Below, one piece after another: positions 55,495 to 64,000 of a DNA stretch of 64,000 nt. The position numbers were made by a program, and so were the translations under genes. The notes beneath the pieces were generated by a model, which was not told the origin of the DNA, ran no database searches, and worked only from the letters and a program-made list of their open reading frames with translations. Within the stretch, counting starts at the first letter, position 1; the number at the start of each line of letters is the position of its first letter. The DNA is taken from contig JAPSJW010000002.1 of assembly GCA_031177985.1 (NCBI GenBank), positions 441,693 through 505,692 on the forward strand, read 5' to 3'. The DNA is from Microbacteriaceae bacterium (GTDB lineage: Bacteria; Actinomycetota; Actinomycetes; Actinomycetales; Microbacteriaceae).

Positions 55495-55567
55495 TGCCCC
55501 CAGCAGGATTTGAACCTGCGGCCTTCTGCTCCGGAGGCAGACGCTCTATCCCCTGAGCTATGGGGGC
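55495..55567 (-). tRNA. tRNA-Arg(CCG)
   Basis: A 73-nt cloverleaf on the minus strand: acceptor GCCCCCA/TGGGGGC with discriminator A, D-arm GCTC...GAGC, anticodon stem TCTGC/GCAGA around loop CTCCGGA (anticodon CCG), and T-arm GCAGG TTCAAAT CCTGC. The 3' CCA is not encoded. Decodes CGG arginine codons, which are frequent in this high-GC genome. Confidence 0.95.
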
Positions 55568-55616
55568 GGGGACGGCGACCAGCGTAGCACCGCGGAACGG
55601 GGCCTATCGTGAGGGC

Positions 55617-56267
55617 ATGGCCTCGCTCAGAGAGCGGCTGCGCGCCGTGCCCGTGTTCCCCGCCGAGACCCCGGCGTTCGATCTGGAGACGCTGCCGGAG
55701 CATCCTCTCGACCTCCTCGTGCAGTGGCTGGAGGACGCGCTCGACCGAGAGGTCTCCCAGCTGAACGCCGCAGTGCTGTCCACCGTGGGGGCGGGAGGAG
55801 CACAAGCTCGCACCCTGCTGCTGAAGGATGTGACGCCCGAGGGCGTCTGGTTCGCGACGAGTGTCGACAGCCCGAAGGGACGGCAGCTGCTCGCCGATCC
55901 GCGCTGCGCCCTGACCCTCTACTGGCGAGAGGTCGGGCGTCAGGTGCGGATCGCCGGCGTCGCCAAGCGCGGACCGCGTGACGTGAGCGAGGCCGACTTC
56001 CTCGCGCGCCATCCGATCGCCCGCGCAGGCGCGCTCGCGGGACGGCAGAGCGAGCCGATGCCAGCGCCGCACGAGGTGGAGCGCCGGCTGGACGGCGCCA
56101 GGCGTCTCGTCGAGACCCACCCGGACGCGGTGCCGGAGGACTGGTCGGCCTTCGTCGTCGAGCCGACCGAGGTGGAGTTCTGGCAGTCGACCCGCGACCG
56201 CGACCAGCTGCGGATGCGCTACACCGCCCGAAACGGCGCGTTCACCCGCGAGCGTCTCTGGCCGTAA
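55617..56267 (+). CDS. pdxH: Pyridoxine/pyridoxamine 5'-phosphate oxidase
   Basis: FMN enzyme (216 aa) making pyridoxal 5'-phosphate in the salvage pathway. Signatures: NAAVLSTVGAGGAQARTLLLKDVTPEGVWFATSVDSPKGRQL at the FMN site, CALTLYWREVGRQVRIAG, and C-terminal VEFWQSTRDRDQLRMRY, then RERLWP. TATCGT ends 6 nt before the ATG at 55617 (leaderless); the longer ORF start inside the tRNA region is rejected. Confidence 0.92.
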   Translation: MASLRERLRAVPVFPAETPAFDLETLPEHPLDLLVQWLEDALDREVSQLNAAVLSTVGAGGAQARTLLLKDVTPEGVWFATSVDSPKGRQLLADPRCALTLYWREVGRQVRIAGVAKRGPRDVSEADFLARHPIARAGALAGRQSEPMPAPHEVERRLDGARRLVETHPDAVPEDWSAFVVEPTEVEFWQSTRDRDQLRMRYTARNGAFTRERLWP

Positions 56268-56290
56268 CACCCGCGTGCGACGATCGAGGG

Positions 56291-57079
56291 ATGCAGCGCA
56301 CCGTCTCCTCCCGCCTCGAAGCCACCCTGCAGGGTGAGACCGACATGGTCTTCGCCATCGCGGTGAGCGAGAGCGCCGAGCTCGCCTCGGAGCAGCTGCG
56401 GTTCGTCCTCGACGGCCGCGAGGTCGAGCCGACCGAGCTCATCGATGGCGGCACCCGCCTGCACCGCCTCCGGCTCGGACCGGGGAAGCTCGTCACCGAG
56501 TACTCGGCCACCGTCTCGGGGGATCGCGAGCAGCGCGCGCCGCGGGAGACGGAGCTGCTCGCCTACCTGCGTCCCAGCCGCTACTGCGACTCCGACGCGC
56601 TCACCCCGACGGCCCGCTACGAGTTCGCGGGGCTGGAGGGCCTGCCGCTGACGGATGCCGTGGTCGGCTGGGTCGCCGACCGCCTCAGCTACGTGCCCGG
56701 TTCGAGCTCGGGCACCGACGGCGCCACGGACACCCTGCTCGCCCGCAGGGGCGTCTGCCGCGACTACGCCCACCTCGTCGTGGCACTGCTGCGGGCGAAG
56801 GACGTCCCCACCCGGCTCGCGTCCGTCTATGCGCCGGGGCTCTCGCCGATGGACTTCCACGCGGTCGCCGAAGCGTGGGTCGACGGCGCGTGGCACGTGC
56901 TCGACGCCACCCGGCTCGCCCCGCGGCAGTCCCTCGTGCGGATCGCCACCGGCAGGGACGCCGCCGACACCGCGTTTCTCACCAACCATCACGCGGACCT
57001 CATCCTCGACGATCTCGAGGTCTTCGCGGTCGCCGAGCAGCTCCCGTACGACGACGGGGGCCCGGTGCGGCTGGCCTAG
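56291..57079 (+). CDS. Transglutaminase-like domain protein
   Basis: A 262-aa cytoplasmic protein with an N-terminal beta-rich domain (1-120) and a transglutaminase/protease-like core whose triad is visible: Cys in RRGVCRDYAHLVVALLRA, His in SPMDFHAVAEAWVDGAWHVLDAT and Asp in that last motif. Members hydrolyse or cross-link peptides; no specific substrate is known. Follows pdxH by 23 nt. Confidence 0.87.
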   Translation: MQRTVSSRLEATLQGETDMVFAIAVSESAELASEQLRFVLDGREVEPTELIDGGTRLHRLRLGPGKLVTEYSATVSGDREQRAPRETELLAYLRPSRYCDSDALTPTARYEFAGLEGLPLTDAVVGWVADRLSYVPGSSSGTDGATDTLLARRGVCRDYAHLVVALLRAKDVPTRLASVYAPGLSPMDFHAVAEAWVDGAWHVLDATRLAPRQSLVRIATGRDAADTAFLTNHHADLILDDLEVFAVAEQLPYDDGGPVRLA

Positions 57080-57146
57080 CGGAGGCGGTCGAGCGCGGGA
57101 GCGACGCGCCAGGAGGCGTCGGGACCCGCCGGTAGGATCGGACACC

Positions 57147-58811
57147 ATGGATCCCGCCGCACTCTCCGCCGCCCTCCTCGCAATCACGCGGGAGACGGTC
57201 GGCCGACGAGGCGCAGAGGTCGAGGTCACCGCCGATGACGTGACCCTCGAACGCCCCCGCAACCGGGACCACGGCGACTGGGCGTCGAACGTCGCCATGC
57301 GATTCGCCAAGCGGGTCGGCACGAACCCCAGGGAGCTGGCCGAGGAGCTCGCCGTCGCCCTGCGCGAGACGGAGGGCGTCGCCGCGGTCGACGTGGCGGG
57401 TCCGGGCTTCATCAACATCACCCTGGAGGCCGCCGCGGCGGGCGAGATCGCCCGCACGATCGTCGACGCGGGTGACGCCTACGGCTCCAACGACGCGCTG
57501 GCGGGTCAGAGCATCAACCTCGAGTTCGTCTCCGCCAACCCGACGGGGCCGCTCCACATCGGCCACACCCGCTGGGCGGCGCTGGGGGACTCGCTCGCCC
57601 GACTGCTGCGGGCCTCCGGTGCCGAGCTCGCCACGGAGTTCTACATCAACGACGCCGGCAACCAGATGGACACCTTCGGCGCCTCGATCCTCGCCGCGCT
57701 CCGGAGCGAGCCGACGCCCGAGGGCGGCTACGCGGGCGCCTATATCGCCGAGCTCGCCGCGCGGGTGCTGGAGGCCGAGCCGGGCATCCTCGACCTCCCG
57801 CGCGACGAGGCCCTCACCCAGGCCCGCGAGCTCGCCTACACCTACCAGCTCGCCGACATCCGCGCCTCCCTCGACCGCTTCAACGTGCACTTCGACGTCT
57901 GGTTCAGCGAGCGGCAGCTCCACACCCCCGACGAGTCGACGGGGGTCACGCCGATCGACGCGGCCGTCGACCGGCTGCGTGCTCAGGGCCACGTGTACGA
58001 CGCCGACGACGCCGTGTGGGTGCGCACGACCGACTTCGGCGACGACAAGGACCGCGTCATCCGCCGAGGCAACGGGGTCTACACCTACTTCGCAGCGGAT
58101 GCGGCCTACTACCTCTCGAAGTCCGACCGCGGCTTCGCCCACAAGATCTACCTGCTCGGCGCCGACCACCACGGCTACGTGCACCGGCTCAAGGCGCTCG
58201 CGGGGGCCGCGGGCGACGACCCCGACAGGGACATCGACGTGCTCATCGGGCAGCTCGTCACGATCAACGGCGCCCGGCTCAGCAAGCGCGCGGGCAACAT
58301 CATCGAGCTCGACGACCTGCAGGCCTGGCTCGGCACGGATGCGCTCCGCTACTCCCTGGGGCGCTATCCGGCCGACTCGCCGCTCACGCTCGACCCCGAG
58401 ATCCTGCAGAAGCGCACGAACGACAACCCCGTGTTCTACGTGCAGTACGCGCACGCGCGCACCCGCTCCGTCGCCCGCAACGCGGAGGCGGCCGGCGTGC
58501 TGCGCGCCGAGGGCTTCGACGCCTCGCTGCTGACGCACGAGACCGAGTCGGAGCTGCTCGGCGCGCTCGCCGAGTTCCCGCGGATCGTGCAGCAGGCCGC
58601 CGAGCTGCGGGAGCCGCACAGGGTCGCGCGCTACCTCGAGGCCCTCGCGGGCTCCTATCACCGCTGGTACGACAACTGCCGTGTGACGCCGCTCGGCGAG
58701 GAGCAGGTGACCGACGTTCACCGCACCCGCGCCTGGGTCAACGAGGCGACCAGCCAGGTGCTGCGCAACGGACTGGGCCTGCTCGGCGTGTCCGCGCCCG
58801 AGCGCATGTAG
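57147..58811 (+). CDS. argS: Arginyl-tRNA synthetase
   Basis: Class I synthetase (554 aa) charging tRNA-Arg. N-terminal tRNA-D-loop domain (1-85), HIGH-type motif SANPTGPLHIGHTRW, INDAGNQMDTFG, a KMSKS-like RLSKRAGN, and a C-terminal DALR anticodon domain ending LGVSAPERM. TAGGAT ends 8 nt before the ATG (leaderless). In actinobacteria argS typically precedes the lysA-hom-thr genes, as here; a tRNA-Arg gene lies 1.6 kb upstream. Confidence 0.96.
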   Translation: MDPAALSAALLAITRETVGRRGAEVEVTADDVTLERPRNRDHGDWASNVAMRFAKRVGTNPRELAEELAVALRETEGVAAVDVAGPGFINITLEAAAAGEIARTIVDAGDAYGSNDALAGQSINLEFVSANPTGPLHIGHTRWAALGDSLARLLRASGAELATEFYINDAGNQMDTFGASILAALRSEPTPEGGYAGAYIAELAARVLEAEPGILDLPRDEALTQARELAYTYQLADIRASLDRFNVHFDVWFSERQLHTPDESTGVTPIDAAVDRLRAQGHVYDADDAVWVRTTDFGDDKDRVIRRGNGVYTYFAADAAYYLSKSDRGFAHKIYLLGADHHGYVHRLKALAGAAGDDPDRDIDVLIGQLVTINGARLSKRAGNIIELDDLQAWLGTDALRYSLGRYPADSPLTLDPEILQKRTNDNPVFYVQYAHARTRSVARNAEAAGVLRAEGFDASLLTHETESELLGALAEFPRIVQQAAELREPHRVARYLEALAGSYHRWYDNCRVTPLGEEQVTDVHRTRAWVNEATSQVLRNGLGLLGVSAPERM

Positions 58812-58834
58812 TCGACCACGAGAGAGCGGATGCC

Positions 58835-59653
58835 ATGAGCGAGTCCCCGACGATCCGTCTGCCCGAAGCGACCGAGGCGCCGCCCCGCAGACGCCGGCGG
58901 GGCCGCACCCTCACGATCGTGCTCGTCATCGTCGTCGTACTGCTCGTCGTGCTCGCGGTGGCGGCGGAGTTTGCCGCTCGCAGCTACGCGACCGGGTACA
59001 TCCGCGACCGGGTCACCCAGATCTTCGCCATTGACGACCCGTCGAGCCTCGAGATCGGGATCGGCGGCGGCTCGCTGCTGCTGCAGGCCGTCACGGGCCG
59101 GGTCGCGGAGGTGACGATCGACGCACCCGAGCTGGCGGTCGGCGAGCTCACCGGGTCGGCTGAGGTGATCGCACGCGGCATCCCGCTCGACGACACCCAG
59201 CCCGCCGAGTCGCTCGACGTCGACTTCACGCTCGACGAGGACCAGTTCGCCGCGCTCGCCGCCGCGCAGGTCGGGCTCGCACCCGAGGATGTCACCCTGG
59301 TCGACGGAGCCATCGCCCTGCAGACCGAGTTCGACCTCGGGGTCGCTGTCGTTCCCGTCGCGGCGGAGCTCGTGCCCGGTCTCGTGGACGGCCAGGTCGC
59401 GTTCAGCGCGAGGTCGATTACGGTCGCGGGTTCCACCCTCACCGAGGAGGAGCTCACCTCAGGGCCGCTCGCCTCGGTCGTCGGCTCGCTGCTCCAGCCC
59501 GGGGCGCTGTGCGTCGCGCAGTTCCTCCCGCCCTCAATCGAGGCGACTGATCTGGTGATCGGCGAGGACGGCATCCGCGCCACCCTCGCCGGGCGCGACG
59601 TCGTGCTCGGCGGCGGCGCGCTCGAGGAGCGCGGCTCCTGCGCGGGAGGCTGA
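58835..59653 (+). CDS. LmeA-like (DUF2993) membrane-anchored lipid-binding protein
   Basis: A 272-aa protein: cytoplasmic Arg-rich head, one membrane helix (about 27-47), then an extracytoplasmic DUF2993 domain (tandem beta repeats: TGYIRDRVTQIFAIDDPSSLEIGIGGGSLLLQAVTGRV; EVTIDAPELAVG) of the tubular lipid-binding type. Mycobacterial LmeA binds phosphatidylinositide and aids lipoarabinomannan assembly; the same type of role is inferred. Starts 24 nt after argS. Confidence 0.83.
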   Translation: MSESPTIRLPEATEAPPRRRRRGRTLTIVLVIVVVLLVVLAVAAEFAARSYATGYIRDRVTQIFAIDDPSSLEIGIGGGSLLLQAVTGRVAEVTIDAPELAVGELTGSAEVIARGIPLDDTQPAESLDVDFTLDEDQFAALAAAQVGLAPEDVTLVDGAIALQTEFDLGVAVVPVAAELVPGLVDGQVAFSARSITVAGSTLTEEELTSGPLASVVGSLLQPGALCVAQFLPPSIEATDLVIGEDGIRATLAGRDVVLGGGALEERGSCAGG

Positions 59654-59671
59654 CGCGCCCGGGCGTCCCGC

Positions 59672-59677
59672 TAGGAT
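59672..59677 (+). promoter_or_regulatory. -10 element of the lysA-hom-thrC-thrB operon
   Basis: TAGGAT occurs 67 nt before the lysA ATG. The leader of about 60 nt contains a small CGGCTT/AAGCCG hairpin and the GAGG ribosome binding site; no lysine riboswitch or leader peptide rich in Lys/Thr codons is evident. Confidence 0.45.
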
Positions 59678-59743
59678 GGGGGCGGCTTCAGGGACCAAGC
59701 CGGGTCCGCTCGCCTCACTCGACCACCCTCCCGTGAGGTGCCC

Positions 59744-61201
59744 ATGTCCGCCAATCCGCTCGCCCCTGCGTGGCTCCAGCCGCCGGTCGACGCCAACGAG
59801 CTCCCCGCCGCCATCTGGTCGCGGGGCGCCGCCCGCGCCGACACCGGCGAGCTCGTGGTCGCCGGGGTTCCGGCGACCACGCTCGCCGAGCAGTTCGGCA
59901 CGCCCCTCTACGTCGTCGACGAGGCGGATGCGCGTGCCAGGGCCGTGAGCATCCGCACCGCCTTCGAGCGCGAGTTCTCCCGCGTCGGAGGCTCCGCATC
60001 CGTCTACTACGCCGGGAAGGCGTTCCTCTCGGTCGCGGTCGCCCGCTGGGTGACGGAGTCGGGACTGCGAATCGACGTCGCGAGCGGCGGGGAGCTCGCC
60101 GTGGCGCTCGCCGCGGGGGTCGCTCCCGCGCTGCTCGGCTTCCACGGCAACAACAAGAGCGAGGCCGAGCTCGATCGCGCGGTGTCGGTCGGCGTCGGCA
60201 CGATCGTGCTCGACAGCGAGATGGAGATCGAGCGCGTCGCCCGAGCAGCGGACGCGAGGGGCGTGCGGCAGCGGGTGCGGCTGCGGATCAACTCCGGCGT
60301 GCACGCCTCGACGCACGACTACCTGGCGACGGCTCGCGAGGATCAGAAGTTCGGCATCCCGCTGGCCGACGCCGAACGCGTGGTCGCGATCATCCGCTCG
60401 CACCGCTCGCTCGACTTCGTCGGGCTGCACTCGCACATCGGCTCGCAGATCTTCGAATCCGAGGGCTTCGCCGAGGCGGCACGGCGGCTCTTCGAGGTGC
60501 ACGCCCGGCTGCTGGAGCACGGCCCGGCGCCCGAGCTCAACCTCGGCGGCGGGTTCGGCATCGCGTACACGACCGCCGACCGTCCGCTCGACATCGACGA
60601 GCTGGCCGCGCGCTTCGCCGACATCGTCGCCGACGGCGCCGCTCGCCACGGAGTGCCGGTGCCGCACGTCGCCGTCGAGCCCGGCCGCAGCGTGATCGGG
60701 CCCTCGACGACGACCCTCTACACGGTCGGCACCATCAAGCCGGTCGAGGTGAGCCTGGAGGACGGCGGGGCCTCGCACGGCCCGGGCGACCTCAGCACCC
60801 CGACGGTGATCGGAACCGGCAGCGCCACCCGGCTCTACGTCTCCGTCGACGGGGGGATGAGCGACAACCTCCGTCCGGCCCTCTACGGCGCGGAGTACTC
60901 CGTGCGCCTCGCGAGCCGCTCGAGCACGGCGGAGCCGGCGCTCGTGCGCGTCGTGGGCAAGCACTGCGAGAGCGGCGACATCGTGGTGAACGCCGACTAC
61001 CTGCCGGGCGACGTCGGCCCCGGCGACCTCGTCGCCGTCCCTGCCACCGGCGCATACTGCTGGTCGCTCAGCAACAACTACAACTACCTCGCACGTCCCG
61101 CCGTCGTCGCCGTGCGCGACGGGGCGGCCCGCGTGATCGTCCGCCGGGAGACGGAGCAGGATCTGCTCTCGCGCGACGCCGAGCTCGGAAGGACCTCATG
61201 A
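59744..61201 (+). CDS. lysA: Diaminopimelate decarboxylase
   Basis: Last step of lysine synthesis: meso-diaminopimelate to L-lysine + CO2. PLP enzyme (485 aa, fold type III): Schiff-base Lys in VYYAGKAFLSV, GLHSHIGSQIFE, LNLGGGFGIAY, EPGRSVIGPS, active-site Cys in VGKHCESGDIV (acts across the dimer) and GAYCWSLSNNYN. The ATG at 59744 follows GAGG by 5 nt. Overlaps hom by 4 nt. Confidence 0.95.
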   Translation: MSANPLAPAWLQPPVDANELPAAIWSRGAARADTGELVVAGVPATTLAEQFGTPLYVVDEADARARAVSIRTAFEREFSRVGGSASVYYAGKAFLSVAVARWVTESGLRIDVASGGELAVALAAGVAPALLGFHGNNKSEAELDRAVSVGVGTIVLDSEMEIERVARAADARGVRQRVRLRINSGVHASTHDYLATAREDQKFGIPLADAERVVAIIRSHRSLDFVGLHSHIGSQIFESEGFAEAARRLFEVHARLLEHGPAPELNLGGGFGIAYTTADRPLDIDELAARFADIVADGAARHGVPVPHVAVEPGRSVIGPSTTTLYTVGTIKPVEVSLEDGGASHGPGDLSTPTVIGTGSATRLYVSVDGGMSDNLRPALYGAEYSVRLASRSSTAEPALVRVVGKHCESGDIVVNADYLPGDVGPGDLVAVPATGAYCWSLSNNYNYLARPAVVAVRDGAARVIVRRETEQDLLSRDAELGRTS

Positions 61202-62517
61202 TCGAGTACCGCAACCTGCGCATCGCCCTCCTCGGCGGAGGCAGCGTCGGCGCCCAGGTCGCCGCGCTGCTGCTGGAGCACGGCGAGGAGCTCGCCAACC
61301 GGGTGGGTGCAGGGCTCGAGCTCACGGGGATCGCCGTGCGCGACGTCGACGCTCCTCGCACCGCCGACATCCCGCACGAGCTCTTCACGACCGACGCCGA
61401 GTCGCTCATCCTGGGCGCGGACATCGTCATCGAGCTGATGGGGGGCCTCGAGCCGGCCCGCAGCTACATCCTGCAGGCGATCAACTCGGGCGCCGACGTG
61501 ATCACCGCGAACAAGGCGGTGCTCGCGACGCACGGGCCCGAGCTGTTCGAGGCCGCTGAGCAGGTGGGCGCCCAGCTCTACTACGAGGCCGCCGTCGGGG
61601 GTGCGATCCCGATCATCCGCCCGCTGCGCGACAGCCTCGCGGGCGACCGCGTGAAGCGCATCCTCGGCATCGTGAACGGCACGACCAACTTCATCCTCGA
61701 CCGGATGGAGAAGACGGGGGAGTCGCTCGACGACGCGCTCGCCGTCGCCACCGAGCTCGGCTACGCCGAGGCCGACCCGACCGCCGACATCGAGGGCTAC
61801 GACGCCGCTCAGAAGGCCGCCATCCTCGCGAGCCTCGCCTTCCACACGACCGTGCCGCTGTCGGGCGTGCACCGTGAGGGCATCACGAAGATCACCCACG
61901 AGCAGGTGGAGGCCGCGCGCAAGGCCGGCTACGTCGTCAAGCTGCTCGCGATCTGCGAGCGGCTGACGGATGCCGAGAGCGGCATCGACGGGGTCTCGGC
62001 CCGGGTGCATCCCGCGCTCGTCCCTGCGGCGCATCCGCTCGCCGCGGTGCACGGCGCCAACAACGCCGTCTTCCTCGAGGCGGAGGCGGCCGGCAGCCTG
62101 ATGTTCTACGGCGCGGGTGCCGGTGGCATCGAGACCGCCTCGGCGGTGCTCGGCGACGTGGTCTCGGCCGCCCGTCGGCACGTCATCGGCGGGCCCGGCA
62201 TCGCCGAGTCCACGCACGCCGAGCTGCCGGTGCTCCCCATCTCCGATGTGACCACGCGCTACCAGCTGACCCTCGAGGTCGAGGACCAGCCGGGAGTGCT
62301 CGCGACGATCGCCGCGCTCTTCAGTGAGCAGGGCGTGTCGGTGGAGGCCGTGTCTCAGAACGTCACGGGGGAGCGGGGACCGGACCAGCCGACCGCTACT
62401 CTGGTGATCGTCACGCACGAGGCGAAGGAGTCCGACCTCGCCGCGACCGCCGTCGCCTTGGCGGCATCCGACGTGGTGCGTGCCGTCGTCTCCGTCCTGA
62501 GAGTTGAGGGTCTGTAG
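61198..62517 (+). CDS. hom: Homoserine dehydrogenase
   Basis: Converts aspartate semialdehyde to homoserine at the branch to threonine and methionine; feeds thrB/thrC here and metX 39 kb away. 439 aa: Rossmann motif LLGGGSVGAQVA, ANKAVLATHG, VGGAIPIIRPLRDSLAG and VNGTTNFILDRM, then a C-terminal ACT domain (about 360-439, YQLTLEVEDQPGVLATIAALF) for threonine feedback. GGAAGGA precedes the ATG. Confidence 0.96.
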   Translation: MIEYRNLRIALLGGGSVGAQVAALLLEHGEELANRVGAGLELTGIAVRDVDAPRTADIPHELFTTDAESLILGADIVIELMGGLEPARSYILQAINSGADVITANKAVLATHGPELFEAAEQVGAQLYYEAAVGGAIPIIRPLRDSLAGDRVKRILGIVNGTTNFILDRMEKTGESLDDALAVATELGYAEADPTADIEGYDAAQKAAILASLAFHTTVPLSGVHREGITKITHEQVEAARKAGYVVKLLAICERLTDAESGIDGVSARVHPALVPAAHPLAAVHGANNAVFLEAEAAGSLMFYGAGAGGIETASAVLGDVVSAARRHVIGGPGIAESTHAELPVLPISDVTTRYQLTLEVEDQPGVLATIAALFSEQGVSVEAVSQNVTGERGPDQPTATLVIVTHEAKESDLAATAVALAASDVVRAVVSVLRVEGL

Positions 62518-63594
62518 TTGGCTCAGCAATGGCGTGGAGTGCTCCACGAGTACCGCGATCGTCTCGACGTCACCGACGCGACCCCGATCATCACCCTGGG
62601 TGAGGGCGGGACGCCGCTGATCCCGGCTCCCGCGCTCTCGGCTCGCACCGGCGCGAAGGTGTACGTGAAGTTCGAGGGGATGAACCCGACCGGCTCCTTC
62701 AAGGACCGCGGCATGACGATGGCGATCTCGAAGGCCGTCGAGCACGGCGCGAAGGCCGTCATCTGCGCCTCCACCGGCAACACCTCCGCCTCCGCGGCCG
62801 CCTACGCGACGCACGCGGGCATCACCGCCGCCGTGCTCGTCCCCGAGGGCAAGATCGCGATGGGCAAGCTGAGCCAGGCGATCGCGCACAACGCGCACCT
62901 GCTGCAGGTGCAGGGCAACTTCGACGACTGCCTCGACATCGCGCGGGACCTCGCCGACAACTACCCGGTGCACCTCGTCAACTCCGTCAACCCCGACCGC
63001 ATCGAGGGGCAGAAGACGGCCGCGTTCGAGGTCGTCGAGGTGCTCGGCGACGCGCCGGACTTCCACATCGTCCCGGTGGGCAATGCCGGCAACTACACCG
63101 CCTACTTCCGCGGCTACCGCGAGGAGCTGCAGCGCGGCGAGACGACGAAGCTGCCGCGGATGCTGGGCTTCCAGGCCGCGGGCAGCGCCCCGATCGTGCA
63201 CGGCGAGATCGTGCGGCACCCCGAGACGATCGCGAGCGCAATCCGCATCGGCAACCCCGCGTCGTGGGAGCTCGCGCTCGCCGCCCGCGAGGAGAGCGAC
63301 GGCTACTTCGGCGCCATCGACGACGACCGCATCCTCGAGGCGCACCGCATCCTCTCCGCCGAGGTCGGCATCTTCGTCGAGCCCGCGTCGGCGATCAGCG
63401 TCGCGGGCCTGCTCGAGCGCAGCGCCGCCGGGATGATCCCGGCCGGAGCCACCGTCACGCTGACCGTCACCGGCCACGGCCTCAAGGACCCCCAGTGGGC
63501 GCTCCGCACCGCAGACGGCTCGGACGTGCAGCCGACCGTCGTGCCCGTCGACACCGCGCAGGTCGCGAGCGTGCTGGGACTGACGAGCGCATGA
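62518..63594 (+). CDS. thrC: Threonine synthase
   Basis: PLP enzyme (358 aa) converting O-phosphohomoserine to threonine. Short bacterial class: PLP-Lys in GSFKDRGMTMAI, CASTGNTSASAAAYATHAG for phosphate binding, PVGNAGNYTAYFRGYRE, and VTVTGHGLKDPQWAL at the C-terminus. It starts with TTG directly after the hom stop (TAG TTG), so translation is probably re-initiated; GAGGG is about 9 nt upstream. Overlaps thrB by 4 nt. Confidence 0.95.
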   Translation: MAQQWRGVLHEYRDRLDVTDATPIITLGEGGTPLIPAPALSARTGAKVYVKFEGMNPTGSFKDRGMTMAISKAVEHGAKAVICASTGNTSASAAAYATHAGITAAVLVPEGKIAMGKLSQAIAHNAHLLQVQGNFDDCLDIARDLADNYPVHLVNSVNPDRIEGQKTAAFEVVEVLGDAPDFHIVPVGNAGNYTAYFRGYREELQRGETTKLPRMLGFQAAGSAPIVHGEIVRHPETIASAIRIGNPASWELALAAREESDGYFGAIDDDRILEAHRILSAEVGIFVEPASAISVAGLLERSAAGMIPAGATVTLTVTGHGLKDPQWALRTADGSDVQPTVVPVDTAQVASVLGLTSA

Positions 63595-64000
63595 CCCTCG
63601 TCGGCCGCTCCGTCTCGGTCAAGACGCCCGCCACGACGGCGAACCTCGGACCGGGCTTCGACACCCTGGGGCTCGCCCTGAGCGTCTACGACGAGCTGCA
63701 GGTCACCGTGCGCCAGCAGCCCGGCGCCACGGTCGAGGTGCACGGCGTCGGAGCGGGCGAGGTGCCGACCGACGAGACGAATCTCGTCGTGACGGCCATC
63801 CGCCACGTCTTCGACGCCTACGGCGTCCCCTTCCCGGGGCTCGACCTCGTCGCCCGCAACGTGATCCCGCACGGCCGCGGCATGGGCTCGTCGGGAGCCG
63901 CGATCGTCGCGGGCGTCGTGGCCGCGAAGGGCCTGCTCGAGGGCGTCGTCGACCTCGACTCCGACGCGCTGCTGCGACTCGCGACCGACCTGGAGGGCCA
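63591..64000 (+). CDS. thrB: Homoserine kinase (cut by window end)
   Basis: GHMP kinase phosphorylating homoserine; only the first 136 residues are in the window. Visible: KTPATTANLGPGFDTLGLAL (N-terminal GHMP signature) and the ATP-binding IPHGRGMGSSGAAIVAG. The ATG overlaps the thrC stop by 4 nt, completing the lysA-hom-thrC-thrB operon. Confidence 0.95.
   Translation, partial: MTLVGRSVSVKTPATTANLGPGFDTLGLALSVYDELQVTVRQQPGATVEVHGVGAGEVPTDETNLVVTAIRHVFDAYGVPFPGLDLVARNVIPHGRGMGSSGAAIVAGVVAAKGLLEGVVDLDSDALLRLATDLEG

Noticed and set aside
55218-55567. Integrated mobile island at tRNA-Arg
   Set aside because: No integrase, no direct repeat of the tRNA 3' end was noticed, and flanking genes are housekeeping with ordinary composition.
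59678-59743. Lysine riboswitch or leader peptide before lysA
   Set aside because: Leader is about 60 nt with one short hairpin, and lacks Lys or Thr codon clusters.

Overview
This 64-kb window comes from the chromosome of a high-GC Gram-positive bacterium. It is most likely a member of the Microbacteriaceae (Actinobacteria); the genus cannot be fixed from sequence reading alone. Support for this includes a fused E1-E2 2-oxoglutarate dehydrogenase (Kgd/OdhA type), a GuaB1-type IMP-dehydrogenase homologue, a SigE-family ECF sigma factor, an LmeA-like (DUF2993) protein, the argS - lysA - hom - thrC - thrB order, and many starts preceded at 6-8 nt by TANNNT -10 hexamers, the signature of leaderless actinobacterial mRNAs. 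Gene density is high, most operon neighbours overlap by 4 nt (ATGA or GTGA), and I see no insertion sequence, prophage or CRISPR array.

Layout. 0-9 kb: odhA, guaB1, a CNNM/CorC-type transporter pair with a short leader ORF, and a polyproline surface protein. 9-17 kb: old yellow enzyme and HAD hydrolase diverging from nnrD; a polar amino-acid ABC transporter with an unusually strong hairpin inside the permease gene; a GT87-like mannosyltransferase, a thiamine-binding protein and an MFS pump. 17-21 kb: a signalling locus with two paralogous LuxR-type response regulators, one canonical sensor kinase and one degenerate kinase-like partner. 21-24 kb: metX and metY. 24-25.8 kb: divergent acyltransferase and SDR. 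25.8-32 kb: glgX-treY-treZ operon for glycogen/maltooligosaccharide to trehalose. 32-39 kb: MFS, S51 peptidase, ung, GNAT, VOC protein, lipoprotein, and a GntR-regulated ABC exporter operon with a palindromic operator. 39-49 kb: APC permease, amidase, a stand-alone SIP domain behind an iron-box-like sequence, an HExxH membrane protein, GT4, FAD disulfide reductase, RraB-like protein, crotonase, arginase-like protein, F420-reductase-like protein and a DUF418 membrane protein. 49-55 kb: PspA with a TPM-domain envelope protein, SigE with a membrane-anchored partner, glycerate kinase and a small hypothetical. 55-64 kb: tRNA-Arg(CCG), pdxH, a transglutaminase, argS, LmeA-like protein and the lysA-hom-thrC-thrB operon, cut by the window end.

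The features most worth following up are a ~110-bp structured repeat present in two intergenic regions in opposite orientation, the kinase/pseudokinase/two-regulator locus, the intragenic 16-bp stem-loop in the amino-acid ABC operon, the iron-box/SIP unit, and divergent leaderless promoters whose -10 hexamers physically overlap.

Starts were chosen by eye from Shine-Dalgarno spacing or leaderless -10 spacing. Functional names rest on recognisable motifs and family resemblance, not on database searches.
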